In this document: positions 1 to 7,209 of the stretch, piece by piece
Numbering within the stretch: the first letter of the stretch is position 1
How the letters are laid out: each line of letters begins with the position of its first letter
Assembly (NCBI GenBank): GCA_027040585.1
Contig: JALULU010000090.1
Coordinates: forward strand, 1-13,356
DNA: 13,356 bases
Direction: 5' to 3'
From: Acidobacteriota bacterium
Lineage (GTDB): Bacteria > Acidobacteriota > JAAYUB01 > JAMOQF01
Program-made: the position numbers and the translations under genes
Notes under the pieces: model-generated
Told to the model about the DNA's origin: nothing
Seen by the model: the letters and a program-made list of their open reading frames with translations, nothing else
Databases searched by the model: none

Positions 1-444
1 TTTACAATTTACCCAGAGAATTCACAGGACAAATATTTTAAAAAATTAACGCCTGAAATAGAAGAGTTAAAAAAATTCTTTAGTAAATTTCAAGAGTTTT
101 TAAAACCCTTTAAAGAAAGGATAAAAAAAAGCGGTGAAGATGCAATTTGCTCAGCAGGAAGAAGATTTTGCTCTATTGACCCATATGGGAATGTCCATCC
201 ATGCCCATTTTTAAAATTAAACTGTGGAAATATAAGGGAAAAAAGTTTTAAAGATTTATGGGAAAATTCTGAAAAATTTAAAGAACTTAGAAAACTAAAG
301 ATTAAAGATTGGAAAGAGTGTTTAACCTGCAATTCTTTTGAAATTTGTAGAATGTGCCCTGCAATCTCATTTATTGATTTTAAAAATGTATATAAGCACT
401 CTGAAATAAACTGTTTTTATACTAAAATATTGTCTCAACTATAA
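1..444 (+). CDS. Radical SAM/SPASM domain protein, C-terminal part (5' truncated by window)
   Basis: The frame is open from base 1 and ends at TAA 442-444, giving 147 visible residues. The radical SAM core with its CxxxCxxC motif lies outside the window. What is visible is a cysteine-rich SPASM-type domain: C50-X12-G63-X4-C68, then C107-X2-C110-X5-C116-X2-C119 and a final C138. This matches the family pattern CX9-15GX4C...CX2CX5CX3C...C, except that the last short spacing is two residues instead of three. SPASM domains bind auxiliary [4Fe-4S] clusters in enzymes that modify peptides or proteins (PqqE, AlbA and anSME types), so an anaerobic radical enzyme is expected. The substrate cannot be told from this part. 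Extra cysteines are at 57 and 75. The stop codon directly abuts an ATG at 445 and lies 15 nt before the preferred threonine aldolase start, so the two genes are probably co-transcribed. Confidence 0.85.
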   Translation, partial: FTIYPENSQDKYFKKLTPEIEELKKFFSKFQEFLKPFKERIKKSGEDAICSAGRRFCSIDPYGNVHPCPFLKLNCGNIREKSFKDLWENSEKFKELRKLKIKDWKECLTCNSFEICRMCPAISFIDFKNVYKHSEINCFYTKILSQL

Positions 445-446
445 AT

Positions 447-452
447 GGGAGA
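447..452 (+). promoter_or_regulatory. Ribosome binding site selecting the ltaE start at 460
   Basis: GGGAGA lies 7 nt before the ATG at 460. The alternative in-frame ATG at 445 directly abuts the preceding stop codon and has no purine-rich site at a useful distance. This favours 460. Confidence 0.6.
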
Positions 453-459
453 AATAAAA

Positions 460-1497
460 ATGAAAAGGAAAAAATTTTCAGATTTTAGAAGTGATACAGT
501 TACAAAGCCAACAGAGGAAATGCGTGAGGCTATGGCAAGGGCAGTTGTAGGAGATGACGTACTTGGAGATGATCCCACAGTTAAAAAACTTGAAAGACTT
601 GCTGCCAAAACTATTGGGAAAGAATCTGCTATATTTGTTCCATCTGGCACAATGGGAAACACACTATCTCTTATGGTGGCAGGTGAAAAAGGAACTGAGA
701 TTATCCTTGAGGAAAAATCTCACATATATAACTATGAATCGGGGAATCTCTCAAAATTTGTGGGACTTATTCCAAGACCCATCCCTTCTGAAAATGGTGA
801 GATGCCAATTGAAAAGATTAAAGAAAATATAAAGGTTTCCCTAAGAATGCACATCCCAAGAACAAGTATGATAGCACTTGAAAATACCCACAATTATCAT
901 GGTGGAAACGTTTTGTCCCTTAAATATATTGAAGAAATCAGTAAAATTGCAAGGGAAAATAATTTACATCTTCATTTAGATGGTGCAAGGGTTTTTAATG
1001 CCGCGACCTATTTAGATGTTGATGTTAAAGAAATAACAAAACATTTTGATTCAGTGATGTTTTGTCTTTCTAAAGGACTTTGCTCACCAATAGGTTCAAT
1101 TGTTGCGGGAAAAAGAAAATTCATTGAAAAGGTTAAATTCTGGCGTAAGAGTTTTGGCGGTGGTATGAGACAGGTGGGTATTTTAGCTGCTGCTGGTATT
1201 ATTTCAATTGAAAAGATGACAAAGAGGTTAAAGGAAGATCACAAAAGGGCAAGAATGCTTGCTGAGGGTATAGCAAATTATAATGGTATAAATGTAAATT
1301 TAGAAAATGTGAAAACAAATTTTGTAATGGTGGATTTAGTCGAAATGGATGCCTTTACATTCCTTGAAAAATTAAAGGAACATGGTGTTTTAGCACTTCC
1401 TTTTTCGGATAAAAGAGTTAGATTTGTAACACATAATGATATTGATGATGAAGATGTTTTTAGAGGAGTAGAAGCAATCAGAAAGGTTTTAGAATAG
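460..1497 (+). CDS. ltaE: Low-specificity L-threonine aldolase (PLP-dependent, fold type I)
   Basis: This enzyme cleaves L-threonine or L-allo-threonine to glycine and acetaldehyde in the cytoplasm. The protein has 345 residues from ATG 460 (350 from ATG 445), the usual family length of about 330-350. Family signatures, numbered from Met460, are the N-terminal FRSDTVTKPT block, PSGTMGN around 61-67, HIYNYE around 88-93, HLDGAR around 172-177 (the Asp contacts the PLP ring nitrogen) and LSKGLCSPIGS, in which K205 is the predicted Schiff-base lysine. The segment FGGGMRQVG is also typical. The start at 460 is preferred because it has a good ribosome binding site and begins right at the conserved N-terminus. 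The gene follows a SPASM protein with essentially no gap and is convergent with rpoD. Beta-eliminating lyases such as tyrosine phenol-lyase are related folds but lack this motif set. Confidence 0.94.
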   Translation: MKRKKFSDFRSDTVTKPTEEMREAMARAVVGDDVLGDDPTVKKLERLAAKTIGKESAIFVPSGTMGNTLSLMVAGEKGTEIILEEKSHIYNYESGNLSKFVGLIPRPIPSENGEMPIEKIKENIKVSLRMHIPRTSMIALENTHNYHGGNVLSLKYIEEISKIARENNLHLHLDGARVFNAATYLDVDVKEITKHFDSVMFCLSKGLCSPIGSIVAGKRKFIEKVKFWRKSFGGGMRQVGILAAAGIISIEKMTKRLKEDHKRARMLAEGIANYNGINVNLENVKTNFVMVDLVEMDAFTFLEKLKEHGVLALPFSDKRVRFVTHNDIDDEDVFRGVEAIRKVLE

Positions 1498-1525
1498 ACT
1501 GTTTATTGTCAATTTAATGGGTCAT

Positions 1526-1570
1526 AAATTTAGGTGATCAAATTTAGGGGAAATTTAGGGGACAGACCTC
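1526..1570. repeat. Short repeat cluster, possibly the end of a REP/IS200-type (RAYT) element
   Basis: The 11-bp unit AAATTTAGG(G/T)G occurs three times: 1526-1536 (one mismatch), 1540-1550 and 1551-1561. The last two copies are directly adjacent. The final copy runs into GGGGACAGACCTC (1558-1570). The string AGGGGACAGACC (reverse complement GGTCTGTCCCCT) resembles termini I associate with REP-associated tyrosine transposases in many bacterial genomes. That link is from memory and was not checked. The G-rich units stand out against the AT-rich surroundings. The rest of the 1498-1776 gap is AT-rich with no clear gene. Confidence 0.45.
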
Positions 1571-1576
1571 AATAAT

Positions 1577-1684
1577 TTATTTAAGATTCAAAGACTTGTG
1601 GTAAAATTTCCACATTAATAGCCAACCTTCATAGTTTTTTAAAGAGTATTTATTGGGAACAAACCTATATACTTTTGTTGTCAC
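1577..1684 (-). pseudogene. Possible decayed ORF next to the repeat cluster (35 codons)
   Basis: A short minus-strand frame runs from GTG at 1684 to TAA at 1577-1579. Its composition is protein-like, with aromatic residues around the segment NYEGWLLMWKFYHKSL, and it is blocked upstream by a stop codon. It ends 7 bp from the GGGGACAGACCTC repeat, the position expected of the tail of a degraded mobile-element gene. I do not recognise the sequence, and there is only a weak ribosome binding site (GGAAG, about 10 nt upstream). It may be chance coding in a non-coding gap. Confidence 0.2.
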
Positions 1685-1756
1685 ATTCTAAAATACTTCC
1701 ATATTAAGGTTTTTTAACTCTAAATAATTTTTGCTTTTTATTTTATAAAACCAATC

Positions 1757-1770
1757 CTGTTTCCAAACAG
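1757..1770 (-). terminator. Weak candidate terminator hairpin after rpoD
   Basis: On the minus strand, just after the rpoD stop, CTGTTT-GG-AAACAG is a perfect inverted repeat (5 bp stem with a 4-nt loop in practice). It is followed within a few bases by GGTTTTATAAAA. The stem is short and the U-run poor, so this is a weak candidate. No better hairpin was seen in the convergent gap. Confidence 0.25.
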
Positions 1771-1776
1771 AGTCTC

Positions 1777-3447
1777 TTACTTCTTCAAAAATGGTTTTAA
1801 TTTATTACTCCTTGAAGGATGTCTAAGTTTCCTTAAAGCCTTTGCCTCAATCTGTCTAATTCTTTCACGGGTAACATTAAACTTTTTCCCAACTTCCTCA
1901 AGGGTGTGTTCATTCCCTTCCCCCAAACCAAATCTCATTTTTATAACTTCAGCCTCACGTGGAGTTAAAGTTTTTAAAACATCTTCTGTCATCTCTTTAA
2001 GATTTAAATTAATAACAGCATCTGCAGGAGACATCACAGCCTGATCTTCTATAAAATCACCTAAGTTGGAATCCCCTTCATCACCAATTGGTGTCTCAAG
2101 TGAAATTGGCTCCTGAGCGATCTTCATAATCTTCCTGACCTTTTTTACCTCCATTCCCATCTTTTCCGCTATCTCTTTTGGATTGGGTTCCCTACCAAAC
2201 TCCTGGACAAGGGAACGGGAAACCCTTACAAGCTTATTAATGGTCTCAATCATGTGTACAGGAATCCTTATTGTCCTTGCCTGATCCGCAATTGCCCTTG
2301 TAATTGCCTGCCTGATCCACCACGTGGCATACGTTGAAAATTTGTATCCCCTCTTATATTCAAACTTATCCACGGCCTTCATAAGCCCCATGTTTCCCTC
2401 TTGAATCAAGTCTAAAAACTGCAAGCCCCTATTTGTATATTTCTTTGCAATTGAAACAACCAGCCTCAAATTAGCCCTTATGAGTTCCCCCTTTGCCTCA
2501 TTTGTAATTTCCTCACCCTTTTCTATTTCAAGTAGTGTTTTTTTAATCTCCTCTTTAGTGGTGAAAAATCTATTTTCAATATCTCTAATGCGTCTCTGAT
2601 ACTTTTTTATATTCTTTCTTAACATCTGTTTTTCTTCTTCGTCAACAGAGTTTTCCTTCAATTTTTTAAGTCGCTCTATTTCCCTCTCATACTCTTCAAT
2701 TTTATTCACTACATCTATAATTTTGGCTTTAAAATTATCTACTTGTTGAGAAAGTAATCCAAGATCCCTGACTTTTCTGGCTATTGGGTATTTATACCTT
2801 GCAAGTTTTATCTTTAATTCCTTAAAATTTTTATCATCAGATTTTAAAGTTCTGAGTAATTTCTGTATCTCATTTGCCTTTTTTTCAAGTTTTTCTATTT
2901 CATTGACTTTTTTAACAAAAAAATCTACCTTTTCAGGTAAAATTTCCTCATTTATTTCATCATCATTCAACTCTATTATATTTTTAATCAAAAGGGGATC
3001 ATCCTTAATCTCTTTCCTCAATTTCAAAATTTCTCTGACAATTATGGATGAGCGAGAAAGGGTTTTTAAAATTATCTTCTGCCCTTTCTCAATTCTCTTG
3101 GCAATTTCAACCTCACCTTCCCTCTCCAAAAGTGGCGTATGCCCCATCTCTCTTAAATACATTCTAACTGGATCACTACTTTTTTCACCATCAAGAATTC
3201 TTTTATCCTCAATTTTGTGAAGCTGTTTTTTTGCTTTTCGATTAGTAAAATCAATTTCTTCATCAGGGGAATATTCTAAAACATCTATGTTAAGATGTGA
3301 GAATCTGTCAAACAATTGATCCATATATTCATTGTCAGCCAACGATTCAGGAACATATTCATTTATCTCATCATAAGTTACATAACCCCTCTGTTTTCCA
3401 AGCTTTAACAGCTCGCCAATTGTTTCGTATTTCTTTTCCAAGCTCAA
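1777..3447 (-). CDS. rpoD: RNA polymerase primary sigma factor (sigma-70/RpoD)
   Basis: This is the principal sigma factor and directs RNA polymerase to housekeeping promoters. The 556 residues carry region 1.1 (about 1-65), region 1.2 (about 90-122, DPVRMYLREMG) and a long charged helical non-conserved region (about 123-310). Region 2 follows at about 319-400 (ANLRLVVSIAKKYTNRGLQF, then the DLIQEGN and YATWWIRQA motifs that bind and melt the -10 element), then region 3 (about 401-480). Region 4 (about 485-550) has the HTH TLEEVGKKFNVTRERIRQIE that reads the -35 element. The presence of region 1.1 and the full domain set argue for a primary rather than an alternative sigma. The start is TTG 3447: a perfect AAGGAGGT lies 8 nt upstream, and the TTG overlaps the dnaG stop as TTGA, indicating translational coupling. 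The dnaG-rpoD pairing matches the classical macromolecular-synthesis operon. Confidence 0.97.
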   Translation of the reverse strand: MSLEKKYETIGELLKLGKQRGYVTYDEINEYVPESLADNEYMDQLFDRFSHLNIDVLEYSPDEEIDFTNRKAKKQLHKIEDKRILDGEKSSDPVRMYLREMGHTPLLEREGEVEIAKRIEKGQKIILKTLSRSSIIVREILKLRKEIKDDPLLIKNIIELNDDEINEEILPEKVDFFVKKVNEIEKLEKKANEIQKLLRTLKSDDKNFKELKIKLARYKYPIARKVRDLGLLSQQVDNFKAKIIDVVNKIEEYEREIERLKKLKENSVDEEEKQMLRKNIKKYQRRIRDIENRFFTTKEEIKKTLLEIEKGEEITNEAKGELIRANLRLVVSIAKKYTNRGLQFLDLIQEGNMGLMKAVDKFEYKRGYKFSTYATWWIRQAITRAIADQARTIRIPVHMIETINKLVRVSRSLVQEFGREPNPKEIAEKMGMEVKKVRKIMKIAQEPISLETPIGDEGDSNLGDFIEDQAVMSPADAVINLNLKEMTEDVLKTLTPREAEVIKMRFGLGEGNEHTLEEVGKKFNVTRERIRQIEAKALRKLRHPSRSNKLKPFLKK

Positions 3448-5240
3448 GGTTTACTACCTCCTTGACCTAAAATTTTATTTTTAATTGAATTTATTGCGTT
3501 TATAAGCTCCTTCTGAGCATTAAAAAGATTTCTTAATTCCTTTTCATCTCCTTTTTCCTCAGCTTTTTTTATTTTTTCCCTTATATTATCAAGAAAAGAT
3601 TCAAGATATCTTTTTCGAAGCAAATTAATGCAATTCAATATATCTTCTTTAGAAAAATTCAATTGAACTCCTGACATAATATTCTCAAGAAAAGCATCAT
3701 CCTCTCTACTCAATCTGGATTTTACATCTTCTATATTAAATTCCTCCCCTTTATCCAAAAAATCACACACAACCATCATTACTTTAGATTGGAAAAAATC
3801 AACAAAAGTTTCATTTTTATGAGAAAAATTTTTTAAAATTTTAAAAGTTTCGTCTGGAAATTTAAAAATAAAGTATAATAAGTCTCTTTCAGGCTTTGGT
3901 ATATCAAAAATTCTTTCAGAAGCAACTTCTATATTTTCCTCAACATGAGAATATCTTTCTTCTTTTTTTTTCAAAAATTCTCTAAAAATTATATTTTTAT
4001 CGATTCCCATTTTTAACGCCAATTCTGACAGATAAGAAGCCAACTCCACTTCATTTTTGACCAAAAGCAAAAATGGAAAAAATTCTTTAAATATACTCCC
4101 ATTTCTTCTTGATGGTGGCAAATTGCTATACTTCTTACTAAAATGATTAAAAAGGAAACTTACAAAAAACTCTGCATTTTCTATTTTTTTAAGATATGCA
4201 TTAGAACCAAATTTTTTAATATATTCATCTGGATCAAGTTTATTTTCAAGGCTAACTACTTTTATATTAAAACCGTTCTCTAAAAAAATTTCAACGGAAC
4301 GTTTTGAAGCCTTAATTCCTGCCTCATCTGGGTCAAAATTAATCACAACATTTCTCGTATATCTTCCAATTATTCTCACCTGTTCTTTTGTAAGAGATGT
4401 TCCAAGAGGGGCTACAACATTTTTTACGCCATTTTGATAAAGGGAAATCAAATCAAAATATCCTTCAACAACTATTACGTAATTCTCAGATTTTATTTTG
4501 TTTTTTGTGAGATTAAGTCCAAACAACATCCTACCTTTTTTAAAAAGTGGATTTTCCGAAGAGTTCAAATATTTCGGTTCAGAATTTCCAAGAGCTCTAC
4601 CTCCAAAACCAACCACATTATCCCTCAAATCAAAAATTGGAATTATAAGTCTATTCCTGAATCTGTCATAATATCTACCATCTTTACCTTTAATCACCAA
4701 ACCAGCCTTTTCTAAAACAACACCAGAATACCCTTTTCCATTTAAATAACTTAAAAGAAAATTCCAACCATCTGGAGCAAATCCAAGTTTAAATTCTTTT
4801 ATAACATCAAGATTTATTTTTCTATTTTTAAGATAACCAAGTGCATTTTTCCCCTCTGATTTAAACAAAAAACCGTGATAAAACTCCATTGCATCAGATA
4901 TACAACTTTTAACCTTTTCAAACTCTTTATCTTTTTTATCTTTATAGGTATCACGAAGTGACAGTCCTGCCATATCTGCCAAATATTTCACCGCCTCCAC
5001 ATAATTTAATCCTTCAAGCTCCATAACAAGGGTTATTACATCTCCACTTTTTCCGCATCCAAAGCACTTAAAAATCTGCGTTTCAGGATTAATACTAAAA
5101 GAAGGGGTTTTCTCTTTGTGAAATGGGCAGAGTGCAAAGTAATTCTTCCCACTCCTTTTAAGCGTTAGATATCTCTCAGAAATTGATACAATATCTACTC
5201 TTGATTTTAATTCTTCAATAAAGGATTTTGGTATAGTCAT
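3444..5240 (-). CDS. dnaG: DNA primase
   Basis: DnaG synthesises RNA primers for lagging-strand and origin replication, working with the replicative helicase. The 598 residues match the family length. The N-terminal CHC2-type zinc finger is intact (C38, H41, C59, C62), in CPFHKEKTPSF and FKCFGCGKSGD. The RNA polymerase core carries RFRNRLIIPI (about 193-202) and KYLNSSENPLF (about 223-233). The TOPRIM metal site shows E259 and D263 in VVEGYFD and D303/D305 in NFDPDEAG. The C-terminal part (about 400-598) is divergent and helical, as expected for the helicase-interaction domain. The start is ATG 5240, 2 nt after the stop of the upstream TPR-like gene, with only a poor ribosome binding site, so translation is probably coupled. 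Its stop overlaps the rpoD start by 4 nt. Confidence 0.97.
   Translation of the reverse strand: MTIPKSFIEELKSRVDIVSISERYLTLKRSGKNYFALCPFHKEKTPSFSINPETQIFKCFGCGKSGDVITLVMELEGLNYVEAVKYLADMAGLSLRDTYKDKKDKEFEKVKSCISDAMEFYHGFLFKSEGKNALGYLKNRKINLDVIKEFKLGFAPDGWNFLLSYLNGKGYSGVVLEKAGLVIKGKDGRYYDRFRNRLIIPIFDLRDNVVGFGGRALGNSEPKYLNSSENPLFKKGRMLFGLNLTKNKIKSENYVIVVEGYFDLISLYQNGVKNVVAPLGTSLTKEQVRIIGRYTRNVVINFDPDEAGIKASKRSVEIFLENGFNIKVVSLENKLDPDEYIKKFGSNAYLKKIENAEFFVSFLFNHFSKKYSNLPPSRRNGSIFKEFFPFLLLVKNEVELASYLSELALKMGIDKNIIFREFLKKKEERYSHVEENIEVASERIFDIPKPERDLLYFIFKFPDETFKILKNFSHKNETFVDFFQSKVMMVVCDFLDKGEEFNIEDVKSRLSREDDAFLENIMSGVQLNFSKEDILNCINLLRKRYLESFLDNIREKIKKAEEKGDEKELRNLFNAQKELINAINSIKNKILGQGGSKP
3456..3463 (-). 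promoter_or_regulatory. Strong ribosome binding site for rpoD, inside the dnaG 3' end
   Basis: AAGGAGGT on the minus strand lies 8 nt before the TTG start of rpoD. It is embedded in the last codons of dnaG (C-terminal GQGGSKP). It fixes the non-ATG start and supports coupled translation. Confidence 0.85.
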
Positions 5241-5242
5241 TC

Positions 5243-5869
5243 TTATTTTTTAGACCTATTAAATTCCTCTTCCCTCTTTTCTACTTCATTAACCCCTTCA
5301 GTATAGCCTATTTCATTAAAAATTTTCTTAGACATATTAAATTCATCTTTTTCAAGATAGGTATAGCCAATTTTCTTTAATTTTTCATTATCCCCCAAGT
5401 CCCTTGCTATCCTGATTGAATTGGATAAATCACCTTTTCCCAGATAAATATCAAATATTTTAGACAATTTTTTTTCTCTATCACTTTTTTCATAAAATGA
5501 AAAAATTTTCTCTGCCTTTAGCAACTCCCCTCTTTTTAAAAAATCTTCTCCAAATTCTTCAACAAGTTGAGAATATCCATCATCCTTTTTAAGTAACTCA
5601 CCTAATACTTTCATAACTTCCCCAATATTACCCCTTTCTTTAAAAGCGTTAAGAACCTTTAAAGTTCCATCCCTGTCCTCAATCTCCTCATAAATTGAAA
5701 GTGCTTTTTTATACTTGAAATCTTTAAAATATAAATGGGCAACCTTTCTGAGACCCTTAATATTTCTATATTCTCTAAAAATTTTCTCAGCATCTTTCAA
5801 TTTCTTTTGTCGAATTAATTCTTCTGCCTTTTTAATTTCCTTGCTTTTCTTTGAAAAGGGTAAAATCAC
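5243..5869 (-). CDS. Uncharacterised helical-repeat (TPR-like) protein
   Basis: I do not recognise a named family. The protein has 208 residues from GTG 5869 (212 from GTG 5881) and consists almost wholly of paired amphipathic helices in TPR-like units, for example KKAEELIRQKKLKDAEKIFRE, FKYKKALSIYEEI and GELLKAEKIFSFYEK. An alpha-solenoid scaffold is expected. There is no signal peptide or membrane segment beyond a short hydrophobic start (ILPF), so it is probably cytoplasmic. GTG 5869 is preferred: AAGGTGG lies 8 nt upstream, and its G is shared with the TAG stop of the preceding gene (TAGTG). GTG 5881 has no spaced ribosome binding site. The gene sits 2 nt upstream of dnaG, so its level is tied to primase and sigma factor. 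Its role is unknown. Confidence 0.8.
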   Translation of the reverse strand: MILPFSKKSKEIKKAEELIRQKKLKDAEKIFREYRNIKGLRKVAHLYFKDFKYKKALSIYEEIEDRDGTLKVLNAFKERGNIGEVMKVLGELLKKDDGYSQLVEEFGEDFLKRGELLKAEKIFSFYEKSDREKKLSKIFDIYLGKGDLSNSIRIARDLGDNEKLKKIGYTYLEKDEFNMSKKIFNEIGYTEGVNEVEKREEEFNRSKK

Positions 5870-6294
5870 TAATAAATCCACCTTTTATAAGTTTTGCTAT
5901 TTTTAATTTTTTCAAAAAGTTTTTTAAACTCTGGATTTTTTTTCATAAGATAAAAATCAAGATTCATTCTATTCTTTAAATATCTTAAAAAATATTCATT
6001 ATTCTGCTTTCTCATCTCCATCGCTTTACTTCTAACAGCCCTACTTCTCTCTTTTTTATTTTCAATTTTTTTTAAATCAGGATTCCTTCTTAAAATTTCA
6101 TTTATTAAAGCTTTTCTTGATCTATTAAACTTAGCATATAAATCCATAAATTTAGGATCAAGCTCTTTACTCAACTTTTTAATGGTACTTTTTCTTACTC
6201 TTTTGTATTCTTTCAAACTTTCTTTTAAATTATTTCCAAAAACAAAAATAAAAGTAAATAAAACAGCAAAAAATATAAAAATAGTTCTTTTCAT
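5869..6294 (-). CDS. Small secreted basic helical protein, unknown function
   Basis: The protein has 141 residues. The N-terminus MKRTIFIFFAVLFTFIFVFG is a classical signal peptide or a single N-terminal anchor, with likely cleavage near VFG-NN and no lipobox cysteine. The mature part is strongly basic, lacks cysteine and is predicted mostly helical. It contains EILRRNPDLKKIENKKERSR around residues 66-85, followed by a long helix. This layout is vaguely like Spy/CpxP-type periplasmic helical proteins, in which an NPD motif opens a helix, but I cannot support that assignment. The start is ATG 6294, with AAAGGAGG 5 nt upstream. It lies 20 nt after the PDZ gene, also exported, and overlaps the following TPR-like gene by one base. 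An envelope function together with the PDZ protein is an inference from position. Confidence 0.75.
   Translation of the reverse strand: MKRTIFIFFAVLFTFIFVFGNNLKESLKEYKRVRKSTIKKLSKELDPKFMDLYAKFNRSRKALINEILRRNPDLKKIENKKERSRAVRSKAMEMRKQNNEYFLRYLKNRMNLDFYLMKKNPEFKKLFEKIKNSKTYKRWIY
5878..5884 (-). promoter_or_regulatory. Ribosome binding site deciding the start at 5869
   Basis: AAGGTGG on the minus strand lies 8 nt before GTG 5869. It overlaps the alternative upstream GTG at 5881 and so cannot serve it, which makes the shorter form more likely. Confidence 0.55.
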
Positions 6295-6314
6295 AAAATC
6301 CTCCTTTTGATTAA

Positions 6315-7208
6315 TTACATATGATAGGGGACTTTTTCATTTCGAATAAGAGGTTTTATTTTTAAACTCATAAGTTCTTTTCCCCTTTTTACTACAAGAA
6401 CAAACTCTTTCTTTTTATAAATATTGGCCATAACATATTTTGTAAAAAAATCTACATTTTTGATTTTGTTCCCATCAATTGTAAGTATAAAATCCCCTGC
6501 CCTTAACCCAGCAGATTCAGCAGGGGAATTTTTATAAACCTTTAAAACAAATATTGATCCCCTATCTACATTAAAGCTTTTTCCAAGCTGAGAATTTACC
6601 TCAAGAAAATCCATTCCAAGATAGAAATTTAAAAGAAAAACACCTTTTCCTTTACTTTGTACCTTATTAGTTGTAGGAGAGGAAACCTTTTTCTCCTTAT
6701 TTTCCCCTGGTACATAATATATTATTGGACTACTTTCCGGCTTTTCTATTTTATTAACTTTAGTATTTATTCCTTCTTCAATTGGAATTTTACCCACAAC
6801 CTTTTCATTTTTCTTTCCTTTTTTCGACAAAATACCCACTTTTTTAAACAAAACAATATCCATTCTTTTACCATTTCTTAAAATATTTAACACTACGTCT
6901 ACATTTTTTGGAATAAAATTTATCAAATCAAGAACCTGAAACTCAGACAAAACTGGCTGATTATTCACTGAAAGAATTAAATCTCCAACATTAATTCCAA
7001 GATTGTAAGCAATAGAATCTTTCCTGACATAAATAACCTCAACAAAGTCATCACTCTTTAATTTCCCATCAATCATCACCCTTTTAAAACTTGTTTTACA
7101 TACTAAGCCAATGTCCTCAAGCTTTGAAATATAAACTCTTTTTGCTTGAGAAAATATAAAGCCTAAAGTTACCACAAAAAATAGTGTAAATAGTAATATT
7201 TTTTTCAT
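6315..7208 (-). CDS. Exported protein with two PDZ domains, no protease domain
   Basis: The protein has 297 residues from ATG 7208. Residues 1-21 (MKKILLFTLFFVVTLGFIFS and the next residue) form a signal peptide or N-terminal anchor. PDZ domain 1 spans about 31-122, with the carboxylate-binding and strand region SIAYNLGINVGDLILSVNN. A low-complexity charged linker covers about 123-199. PDZ domain 2 spans about 200-287 and includes SPAESAGLRAGDFILTIDG, close to the HtrA/DegQ-type consensus. No catalytic Ser/His/Asp trypsin domain or S41 domain is present, so it is more likely an adaptor or scaffold than a protease. ATG 7208 is chosen because it starts the signal peptide. A TTG at 7244 would put 12 extra residues in front of it and overlap megL. 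The gene begins 1 nt after the megL stop with no clear ribosome binding site, which suggests coupled translation. Confidence 0.85.
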   Translation of the reverse strand: MKKILLFTLFFVVTLGFIFSQAKRVYISKLEDIGLVCKTSFKRVMIDGKLKSDDFVEVIYVRKDSIAYNLGINVGDLILSVNNQPVLSEFQVLDLINFIPKNVDVVLNILRNGKRMDIVLFKKVGILSKKGKKNEKVVGKIPIEEGINTKVNKIEKPESSPIIYYVPGENKEKKVSSPTTNKVQSKGKGVFLLNFYLGMDFLEVNSQLGKSFNVDRGSIFVLKVYKNSPAESAGLRAGDFILTIDGNKIKNVDFFTKYVMANIYKKKEFVLVVKRGKELMSLKIKPLIRNEKVPYHM

Positions 7209-7209
7209 A

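Noticed and set aside
554..832. Overlapping plus-strand frame inside ltaE
   Set aside because: It is a shadow of the conserved threonine aldolase frame, with no ribosome binding site and no protein family character.
1598..1613. Palindrome GTGG...CCAC in the ltaE-rpoD gap as a terminator
   Set aside because: It has a 4-bp outer stem with an internal mismatch and no T-run on either strand.
5869..6294. Assignment of the small secreted protein to the Spy/CpxP family
   Set aside because: There is only a loose resemblance (signal peptide, helical, NPD before a helix). No LTxxQ motif is visible.
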